A stretch of DNA of 7,259 nucleotides from Thermomicrobiales bacterium (GTDB lineage Bacteria > Chloroflexota > Chloroflexia > Thermomicrobiales > UBA6265): positions 1 to 7,259 of the forward strand of contig JAUJLY010000140.1 in the NCBI GenBank assembly GCA_030447145.1. Reading direction: 5' to 3'. Each line of letters starts with the position of its first letter. Within the stretch, counting starts at the first letter, position 1. The translations under genes and the position numbers were made by a program. This document shows positions 1-4,911 of this stretch, piece by piece. The notes beneath the pieces were generated by a model. That model did not search any database and was not told the DNA's origin. It saw only the letters and a list, made by a program, of their open reading frames with translations.

Positions 1-16
1 AGAGCAACCCTTCCGT

Positions 17-1222
17 TCAATGCCGGGGCAGGTCCTCGAATGTCAGGTAGCGCTCACTCTCGATCTTTTCCGAGTCCAGCTCCATGCTCAGTCCGGGGCG
101 GTCAGGCACGGTGACGATCCCGGCCGCCGGATGCAGTGGGTCCTTCAGGAAGTACTGGTGGACCTGATTCCACTTCACCAGATACTCCAGCAGCGGGCAG
201 GTCAGCACCGGCTGCGACGCAATGAGGTGGGCGCTGGCAGGCGTCGAATGACCGTGCGGGATAACCGGGATGTCATAGGTGGATGCGATCGTACAAATCT
301 TCTGCATCTCCGTAATGCCACCCGCCCAGTAGATGTCCGCCTGGACCACATCAACCGCCTCGGCATCCAATAACTGCTTGATGCCCCAGCGCGTGTACTC
401 ATGCTCACCGCCGGCGATGGCGACGGGCGACCGCTGGCGAATTTGCGCATACTGTTCGATCTTGTCGGGCAACACCGGCTCCTCGATCCAGCGCGGCTGG
501 TACTCTGCCACCAGGTTCGCCATCTTGATGGTGTAGGGAACATCCCAGCTCATCCAGACATCGAGCATGATATCGACATCGTCGCCAACGGTTTCTCGGA
601 GCGTCCGCACCAGATCTACATTCTTGCGGATGCCCTCGGGACCGTCGGCCGGGCCTTCACGGAAGAACCACTTGGTGGCGACAAACCCCTCATCCACGAA
701 CTGTTTCGCGCGCTCACGCACCCGATCCGGCTCAATCGAAAACCCCAGCGCACTGGCATAGGCCGGGATCTCTGTCCGGACCGGTCCGCCGAGCAGCCGG
801 TAGACTGGCGCGCTCGCCCACTTGCCCTTCAGGTCCCACAGCGCGCAGTCGATCGCGGAGATCGCGAACATGGCCTCGCCCTTCCGGCCATGCACGGCAA
901 AACGGTACATCATGTCCCAAATCCGCTCGTTGGCGAGCGGATCCTCGCCGATCAGCAACTCGCGAAACTGGCGGTGAATGATGTAGGCAACATCAAGCCC
1001 GACTGGCCCGCCGATGCCGGTACAACCTTCATCTGTCTCGATCTCGACGAAGACCGATGAGATCGGCAAACCGCGCTCGTTGGTATCTCCCATCTCCTTG
1101 CGCGCCCGGGACTTGTGTTCGGGGTAGACATCGATCGGCTGGATGAGCCGCTCCTCCCAGAACACCCCCTCGAACGGCAGCGTGCCGGAGACGTAACGCA
1201 GACGAATATCAGTAATTCGCAT
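17..1222 (-). CDS. Enolase-superfamily acid-sugar dehydratase (mandelate racemase / L-rhamnonate dehydratase-like)
   Basis: This 401-aa cytoplasmic enzyme is expected to remove water from a sugar acid (aldonate or aldarate) by Mg2+-assisted proton abstraction, giving a 2-keto-3-deoxy acid. The N-terminal capping domain spans about residues 1-135, followed by the barrel. Visible metal ligands are D221 (in LDVWMSWD), E247 (WIEEP) and E273 (GGEHEY). D296 (QADIYW) and H323 (IPHGHST) fit the His-Asp dyad, and E346 lies in LLEYL. The segment around 184-194 (KWFFREGPADG) and the tail with PLHPAAG and DRPGLSMELD recall the L-rhamnonate dehydratase group. The exact substrate cannot be read from sequence. 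The ATG at 1222 was chosen because the family N-terminus MRITDIRL begins there and a purine-rich AGGGAAGGA lies upstream; the frame is open for 58 more codons, but that extension does not look like protein. It is the second gene after the SDR, across a 186-nt gap. Confidence 0.9.
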   Translation of the reverse strand: MRITDIRLRYVSGTLPFEGVFWEERLIQPIDVYPEHKSRARKEMGDTNERGLPISSVFVEIETDEGCTGIGGPVGLDVAYIIHRQFRELLIGEDPLANERIWDMMYRFAVHGRKGEAMFAISAIDCALWDLKGKWASAPVYRLLGGPVRTEIPAYASALGFSIEPDRVRERAKQFVDEGFVATKWFFREGPADGPEGIRKNVDLVRTLRETVGDDVDIMLDVWMSWDVPYTIKMANLVAEYQPRWIEEPVLPDKIEQYAQIRQRSPVAIAGGEHEYTRWGIKQLLDAEAVDVVQADIYWAGGITEMQKICTIASTYDIPVIPHGHSTPASAHLIASQPVLTCPLLEYLVKWNQVHQYFLKDPLHPAAGIVTVPDRPGLSMELDSEKIESERYLTFEDLPRH

Positions 1223-1255
1223 GGGATCAGTCGTCCTTCCCTCTCTTGAATTGGA

Positions 1256-1273
1256 GCACCACCGTCGTGGTGC
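1256..1273. promoter_or_regulatory. Perfect inverted repeat upstream of the dehydratase gene
   Basis: GCACCAC-CGTC-GTGGTGC is an exact 7-bp inverted repeat with a 4-nt centre. It lies 34 nt upstream of the dehydratase start, in the 186-nt gap behind the SDR gene. No T-tract follows it on either strand, so an operator or a leader-RNA hairpin is likelier than a terminator. I could not find a convincing -35/-10 pair nearby. A role in control of the dehydratase is inferred from position only. Confidence 0.25.
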
Positions 1274-1408
1274 AGGCGTAAAATTGACTGCGCCACGATA
1301 CCAGCATGGGACCGCACCGAGAAGACGCATGCCCAGGTCACTGAGGTTCCCGGACAGTATCGTAGAACCGAAAAACAGCTGGAATGGAGGCTCCAAGGCG
1401 CGTGACCG

Positions 1409-2275
1409 CTACTCTTCATTCCGCCAGGAGTACTGCGGCTCCCAGCCGATGACTCGCTTCGCGGCGCTGATATCAAAGCCACTCTGGGTACCGTGGATCG
1501 GACTACGAATTTCGAGGTCCGGCACATACGTGCGCAGCAGGTCCTTGGTCGGCTGGTCCACCAGCGTATCAGCGGCCATGATGTTGAGCGGCGCGAAGCC
1601 GAAGGGCCGCTCCCGACCCATCTCGATTGCTAGCCGGCATGCGCGGGCGGCATCGCGGATGTCGACATAGCCCCAGATCGCGCGTGCCTCTCCGCTGAGG
1701 CGCAGTTGTTCGCGGATCCTGCGCGAATGGTCGATCTGCTCCTCCCGGGTGCCAATCCAGTGAAACCTCAGCGCAGCGATCGACATGCCATTGCGCCGGC
1801 AGAACATTTCGGCCGTGCGCTCGTCGACCTCCTTTGAGAGACCGTATACGTCATGGTTCATCAACGGATGCGCCTCGTCGACAGGAGCGTACCGAAAGTA
1901 GAGGGGGTTCGGTGCCCAGGCGGTGCCATATGCTGAGACGCTGGAGGCTATCGCCGCACGCTTGACGCCCAGCAATGACGCTGCCTGCAACACTGCAAAT
2001 GTGGCGCCGGTGTTATTGCAAAAGACGACCTCGTCTGCGTGGCCATTCGGGTTTGGAATCGCCCCTAGGTGGATCACCGCATCACAGCCTGCCATCGCTC
2101 CAGCAACCTGTCCGAGGTCGAGCAGGTCCGTCTCGATCGCCCGCACCCCCTCGACATACGGCTCGCGGGGGCGCACCCGGTCAGCCGCGTGCACTTCGTA
2201 GCCGTGCTCCACCAGATCCTTTACGGTCATTTGGCCCAGCTTCCCGCTCGCCCCAGTGATCAGTACATGCTCCAC
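1409..2275 (-). CDS. NAD-dependent epimerase/dehydratase family protein (extended SDR, uronate dehydrogenase-like)
   Basis: This 288-aa cytoplasmic oxidoreductase has a Rossmann fold. The nucleotide-binding motif TGASGKLG is at residues 7-14, and D32 at the end of the second strand favours NAD over NADP. The HLGA motif is at 69-72, the catalytic Ser lies in IASSVSAYG (about 112-114), and the YxxxK pair is Y144/K148. WGYVDIRDAARA (201-212) and the tail SGFDISAAKRVIGWEP are typical of short sugar-acting extended SDRs such as uronate dehydrogenases. Those enzymes oxidise a hexuronate to an aldarolactone, which would suit the acid-sugar dehydratase downstream; that substrate is an inference. The start is a GTG at 2275, because AAGGGAG sits 8 nt upstream and the Rossmann strand begins immediately. 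The frame is open to 2413, but the extra 46 codons are not protein-like and include the palindrome at 2355. Confidence 0.88.
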   Translation of the reverse strand: MEHVLITGASGKLGQMTVKDLVEHGYEVHAADRVRPREPYVEGVRAIETDLLDLGQVAGAMAGCDAVIHLGAIPNPNGHADEVVFCNNTGATFAVLQAASLLGVKRAAIASSVSAYGTAWAPNPLYFRYAPVDEAHPLMNHDVYGLSKEVDERTAEMFCRRNGMSIAALRFHWIGTREEQIDHSRRIREQLRLSGEARAIWGYVDIRDAARACRLAIEMGRERPFGFAPLNIMAADTLVDQPTKDLLRTYVPDLEIRSPIHGTQSGFDISAAKRVIGWEPQYSWRNEE

Positions 2276-2354
2276 TACGTTGCTCTCCCTTCCATTCGCA
2301 AGGCCGTCTATCGCATGGTGTAGCACCCTTAAAATCTCCCCACAGGCCCCCGCT

Positions 2355-2368
2355 GCAGTGGGCACTGC
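2355..2368. promoter_or_regulatory. 14-bp palindrome in the SDR gene leader
   Basis: GCAGTG-GG-CACTGC is a perfect 6-bp inverted repeat with a 2-bp centre, 80 nt upstream of the SDR GTG start. No T-tract follows, so it does not look like a terminator. It could be a repressor operator for the sugar-acid operon, or chance. No regulator gene is visible on that side of the window. Confidence 0.25.
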
Positions 2369-2420
2369 CGTGTTATGGTAGAGATGACTCCAGTCTAAGG
2401 GAAACCTCATCAATCGATGC

Positions 2421-2516
2421 CTACTCGACAGACGGGAGTTGAATCATCGTTTTCAATAATTCTTCGCGCAGCCAGTCCGTATACACCTCCCGAACCACGG
2501 GTTCGCTGAAGAGCAT
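2421..2516 (-). other. Possible 31-codon mini-ORF or gene remnant
   Basis: On the minus strand an ATG at 2516 opens 31 codons ending in TAG at 2421-2423. The product contains the amphipathic-looking stretch EPVVREVYTDWLREELLKT, and the first half has GC-rich third positions like neighbouring genes. The upstream frame closes about 50 nt before the ATG, so no long gene is possible. A GGGGGTG lies only 2 nt before the ATG, too close for a good ribosome site. It could be a leader peptide of the SDR operon, the end of a decayed gene, or chance. I do not recognise the sequence. Confidence 0.15.
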
Positions 2517-2544
2517 ACACCCCCGCTCTTTCCTTCTATGGACA

Positions 2545-2706
2545 GTGTTTTCTTTCCTCAACGGTCAGTCATCACCCCGCAAACTTGCACCTGCCGACGC
2601 CGTGGCAATATGGGATTTGGCTGGTACCCGAAGCCTGCGGTCATTGGCAGTCCAGTTTGGTGTGAGCCACGAATCCATTAGCTCCATTATTCGAGATCCA
2701 TCCTAA
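2545..2706 (+). CDS. Putative small helix-turn-helix protein (53 aa) or HTH remnant
   Basis: The frame ending in TAA at 2704-2706 encodes a compact HTH pattern: the stretch from RKLAPADAVAIWDLAG (2578-2625) leads into RSLAVQFGVSHESISSIIRD (2638-2697). The spacing (helix, then SLAVQFGVSHESI with Gly at the turn, then an Ile-Ile helix end) matches short HTH domains of the resolvase/Hin or homing-endonuclease-associated type that bind DNA. The frame is open from 2443 but has no ATG. GTG at 2545 is the best upstream start and lacks a clear Shine-Dalgarno sequence; the sequence before it does not look protein-like. The stop is 9 nt before the next candidate start at 2716. It may be a real mini-regulator with a non-ATG start, or the surviving C-terminal piece of a decayed gene. 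The HTH call is from pattern recognition only. Confidence 0.42.
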   Translation: MFSFLNGQSSPRKLAPADAVAIWDLAGTRSLRSLAVQFGVSHESISSIIRDPS

Positions 2707-2715
2707 GCCTGCATA

Positions 2716-3681
2716 ATGATGTTGCGAGAAAGATTGTTGGTCGAATGCGCTTTGTGCAGGAGTCGATTACCAGTGCCAATGACCGGGGCCGAAATCGTTC
2801 AGTACTTGAAAGACCATGCGCCGTTATCTTCCGCCGATGTCACCCGCATCTCATCAGGGTTAGTCGGCGATGTGACGGGGACGATCCACCGGGTAACCCG
2901 AGCCTTCGCCCCTCAAACCGCGGAGGACATTCTCGACGAGTGGTTCTCGTGGACTCGGGATCAGTGGCTTGCCATGGACTCGAGCATCCCAGAGGAGGAT
3001 CGTATGGCCGCCGTCCGCAGGGTCGCGAGCGCTGTTCCATGGAACCCCTATTCCCACTGGAATAGCGGCGACTATGAAGGCCCTCAAAAGTTGCACGCAC
3101 GTGCCACGGCCGAGGGCCGGTCCCCTCAGCAAGTTATCGAGGAGATTCTCGAAGAGGCCGTGCTACTCGTCCTCGGTGACCGGGAACACGTGCGACGTAT
3201 CCATGTGGGAAGTGGAGCTGGCTCATTCTCCCTTCGCGAGACCGATGGTGCTAATACCATGGTCTCTCCCGCAGAACTTCCCTACTCCGCTAATCCACAA
3301 AGCACCGGCAGCACGAGTAAGAAATTTAACAAAAGCCCGTATCTGTACTGGTTTGACCGGGAAGTGCAAAAGGCTGCAACCGCGATCCTTCTGGATGATC
3401 CCTACCCACGTGCCGATACGACTAGTGACGTATGGACGCTGGATCGATCACACATTGAAATTGACCAGATACATGCCGAGGAGTCCGGTAGAGTCCCACT
3501 CCTACAACTGCTCGACAGCGAGCACTACTCGGAGCAAGCGCACAGGCTCATGCAAGTTCTTCAACAGTCCTCGCCACAGCAGCGAGACATCCTCCTGCTC
3601 ATGGCGGGTGGCCGCTCAGTCGCAGAGGCCGCCCGTGAACTGGGTATAGCTGAATCAACCGCTCGGGTGCAATTCAAATGA
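2716..3681 (+). CDS. Unknown protein with C-terminal sigma-70 region 4-like HTH, ending at an in-frame TGA
   Basis: The 321-aa product is not recognised over most of its length. Residues 22-155 are predicted helical and acidic (for example PQQVIEEILEEAV at 137-149), and 160-245 is a mixed region rich in Ser and Asp. The C-terminus (about 284-321) reads QQSSPQQRDILLLMAGG, then SVAEAARELGIAESTARVQF, the hallmark of sigma-70 region 4 or LuxR-type HTHs, so DNA binding or promoter recognition is likely. Sigma region 2 is not visible, so a full sigma factor is not supported. The TGA at 3679-3681 cuts the recognition helix; reading on gives IRDEAAMM and TAA at 3706-3708, exactly the expected Arg-rich continuation if TGA were CGA. 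The start is uncertain: ATG 2716 has no ribosome site, whereas GTG 2773 lies 10 nt after AGGAG (2758-2762), and ATG 2779 is also possible. Its base composition is less GC-biased than the genes to its left. Confidence 0.72.
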   Translation: MMLRERLLVECALCRSRLPVPMTGAEIVQYLKDHAPLSSADVTRISSGLVGDVTGTIHRVTRAFAPQTAEDILDEWFSWTRDQWLAMDSSIPEEDRMAAVRRVASAVPWNPYSHWNSGDYEGPQKLHARATAEGRSPQQVIEEILEEAVLLVLGDREHVRRIHVGSGAGSFSLRETDGANTMVSPAELPYSANPQSTGSTSKKFNKSPYLYWFDREVQKAATAILLDDPYPRADTTSDVWTLDRSHIEIDQIHAEESGRVPLLQLLDSEHYSEQAHRLMQVLQQSSPQQRDILLLMAGGRSVAEAARELGIAESTARVQFK

Positions 3682-3741
3682 ATACGTGACGAAGCCGCTA
3701 TGATGTAAACGATTCTCCGAAAAGTTCATGTCCTGGGTAAA

Positions 3742-3766
3742 GCCCCCGACTGTCGGGGGCATTTTT
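3742..3766 (+). terminator. Strong intrinsic terminator between the HTH gene and the replication operon
   Basis: GCCCCCGA (3742-3749), loop CTG, TCGGGGGC (3753-3760), then A and five T (3762-3766). The 8-bp, nearly all G:C stem with a 3-nt loop and T-tract is a classic rho-independent terminator. It lies 33 nt after the TAA at 3706-3708 and would end the HTH-gene transcript. It also lies only 6 nt before the Shine-Dalgarno sequence of the next gene, so transcripts of the downstream operon probably carry it in their leader and it may act as an attenuator. Confidence 0.85.
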
Positions 3767-3772
3767 ACGCCT

Positions 3773-3780
3773 AGGAGGTG
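3773..3780 (+). promoter_or_regulatory. Near-perfect Shine-Dalgarno AGGAGGTG
   Basis: AGGAGGTG is an almost complete match to the anti-Shine-Dalgarno sequence and sits 4 nt before ATG 3785. It decides the start of the next gene at 3785 over the in-frame upstream ATG at 3728, which would place the terminator hairpin inside the coding sequence. Confidence 0.85.
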
Positions 3781-3784
3781 CAGC

Positions 3785-3988
3785 ATGGCCGTCTACCTCA
3801 TCCTCGCTCGTGGTCTTGATGCCGATAACGCGACACCGATTCTTGCGAGCTCTGATCCCCGAGTTATCGGTGCAGCGCTTCAGGCGATCGCGCATCTCGG
3901 CGATCAAGAAGCCGAGTTTGAATATCCGCTAATGGACTACCCAACAATCTTCGCCTGTGGGGAGGACGACCATGAACCACGTCCATGA
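3785..3988 (+). CDS. Small acidic protein of unknown function (67 aa)
   Basis: I do not recognise this protein. It begins MAVYLILARGLDADN, has a middle part (DPRVIGAALQAIAHLGD) that should form a helix, and ends in an acidic, Pro-containing tail (ACGEDDHEPRP). It has no signal peptide or membrane span, so it is probably cytosolic. Its support comes from the very strong ribosome site directly before ATG 3785, codon use like its neighbours, and an overlap of 17 nt with the next gene. It is the first gene of the replication operon. An upstream in-frame ATG at 3728 would add 19 residues, but that region is the terminator. Small first genes in phage and plasmid replication operons are often regulators or accessory factors, but nothing in this sequence shows such a role. 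Confidence 0.65.
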   Translation: MAVYLILARGLDADNATPILASSDPRVIGAALQAIAHLGDQEAEFEYPLMDYPTIFACGEDDHEPRP

Positions 3989-4193
3989 GCGGCTCCTCGA
4001 CTCTACCCGCGAACTCGCACACCTTTGGCCGCTCGTTCATCTCGTTGTTGAGCTCGCCGAGCGCCGTGGTCAGGCAGTAACCCTGCTGCCAGCCGATCCG
4101 GCGAACGGGCATCTCTCGAATGAACCAGTGACGAGCAGCGATCACTCCAAGCAGGGATTGAATCCATTAGACCGGGGGGTATCCGATGGATGA
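3972..4193 (+). CDS. Small protein of unknown function (73 aa)
   Basis: ATG 3972 follows GGGGAGGA (about 3959-3966) at good spacing, and gives MNHVHERLLDSTRELAHLWP, which looks like a helix continuing through LVHLVVELAERRG (about residues 20-34). The second half (ADPANGHLSNEPVTSSDHSK) looks unstructured. It has no cysteines and no recognisable motif. It overlaps the gene before it by 17 nt and the primase gene by 8 nt (ATGGATGA), which suggests translational coupling in one transcript. An in-frame start at 3957 is less likely because it lies ahead of the ribosome site. The helical N-terminal half could mediate dimerisation or contact with the primase; that is a guess from position. Confidence 0.6.
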   Translation: MNHVHERLLDSTRELAHLWPLVHLVVELAERRGQAVTLLPADPANGHLSNEPVTSSDHSKQGLNPLDRGVSDG

Positions 4194-4911
4194 GAACGCC
4201 TTCCAGGGATCCGAAGTACCCGAGATGCCCGGTGTTGATACGGCTCAAGTCCTCCAGTTCTGGCACGCTATGGTCCGACCTGGGGATGTCTACGAGATGC
4301 GCATCCCGAAGCCGCAAGATAGCCGCTTGGGCGTGACGTCCGGGTATGTCAATGACCCTACAAGTTTCGTGTCGCTCGCACAGGACATTACTGGAGACCG
4401 GGCCGAAGCGGTGTACGTGACACTTAATCAGGTGGCGCCGGCTCTCCTCGCCCGCTGCCAGAATCGGCTCCAGCGCAATGCTAAGAACCTCACTGGAGAT
4501 GAGGATATTCTGCACTATCGGAACCTCCTCATCGACATCGATCCAATCCGCCCATCCGGGATCAGCGCAACGGACGGTGAACGCCAAGCAGCCCTAGAGA
4601 TCGGTGACACGATCGTCTCATTTCTCAGTGAACATGGATGGCCTCTGCCGGTCATCCACGGCTCATCCGGAAACGGCGGGATGCTTATTTATCGCCTGCC
4701 GGATTTACCAAACACGCCGGAGAGTACGGCGGTGGTGAAGCGAGCGCTGGAGTCCCTGGCAGGGCTCTTCAGCACAGACACCGTGACGATCGACACGGCG
4801 GTCCATAACCCCTCGCGGCTCGTGAAGGTGCTCGGGACCGTGGCCGCCAAGGGCGACCATATCCCTGATCGACCATGGCGGCGCGCTGAGGGGGTGTGTC
4901 GTGTCGACTGA
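4186..4911 (+). CDS. PrimPol-type primase (archaeo-eukaryotic primase fold), catalytic part only
   Basis: This 241-aa protein matches the primase-polymerase domain found in phage, plasmid and ICE replication modules, which makes primers and can extend DNA. Motif I is LLIDIDP (114-120) with metal-binding D117 and D119, followed by IRPSGISATD. Motif II is SGNGGM (161-166) then LIYR, where the family normally has His at 166; here it is Met (codon ATG). Motif III is T201-I-D203, followed by NPSRLVKVLGT (208-218) and KGD (222-224). The usual RPHR near the end is RPWR (229-232). The sequence stops right after it, whereas relatives as I know them continue into a Cys/His-containing C-terminal part; here that part begins the next gene, which overlaps by 11 nt in another frame. 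Its own GGGGGG ribosome site (4174-4179) lies before ATG 4186. It should work together with the ATPase encoded next. Confidence 0.82.
   Translation: MDENAFQGSEVPEMPGVDTAQVLQFWHAMVRPGDVYEMRIPKPQDSRLGVTSGYVNDPTSFVSLAQDITGDRAEAVYVTLNQVAPALLARCQNRLQRNAKNLTGDEDILHYRNLLIDIDPIRPSGISATDGERQAALEIGDTIVSFLSEHGWPLPVIHGSSGNGGMLIYRLPDLPNTPESTAVVKRALESLAGLFSTDTVTIDTAVHNPSRLVKVLGTVAAKGDHIPDRPWRRAEGVCRVD

Larger units (their letters stand above)
2276..2715. other. Intergenic switch-over region between the sugar operon and the replication module
   Basis: These 440 bases separate the minus-strand sugar genes from the plus-strand module. They hold a 14-bp palindrome (2355-2368), a weak minus-strand mini-ORF (2421-2516) and a plus-strand frame with an HTH signature (2545-2706). 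I see no tRNA and no repeated sequence long enough to call an attachment site. Weak promoter-like pairs exist, for example TTGCAC at 2585 and TATGGG at 2609 with an 18-nt gap, but they match the consensus poorly. Both divergent promoters should lie here. Confidence 0.5.

Noticed and set aside
401..1060. Long plus-strand open frame opposite the dehydratase gene (219 codons).
   Set aside because: It lies antisense to a well-supported enzyme gene and its translation shows no motif; it is a by-product of GC-rich codon use.
1223..1396. The 58-codon N-terminal extension of the dehydratase frame.
   Set aside because: The family N-terminus starts at 1222 with an upstream purine-rich site, and the extension is not protein-like and covers a palindrome.
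2716..3681. Calling the HTH protein a full sigma factor.
   Set aside because: Only a region 4-like end is visible; no region 2 core-binding or -10-recognition motif was recognised in the first 280 residues.
3728..3784. Upstream ATG 3728 as the start of the first operon gene.
   Set aside because: It lacks a good ribosome site and would place the terminator hairpin in coding sequence, whereas AGGAGGTG fits ATG 3785. Kept only as a regulatory possibility.
2671..4170. Direct repeat GAATCCATTAG at 2671-2681 and 4160-4170 as a possible attachment site pair.
   Set aside because: Several chance 11-mer pairs are expected in a window this long, flanking bases differ, and the pair would enclose only the HTH gene and two small genes.
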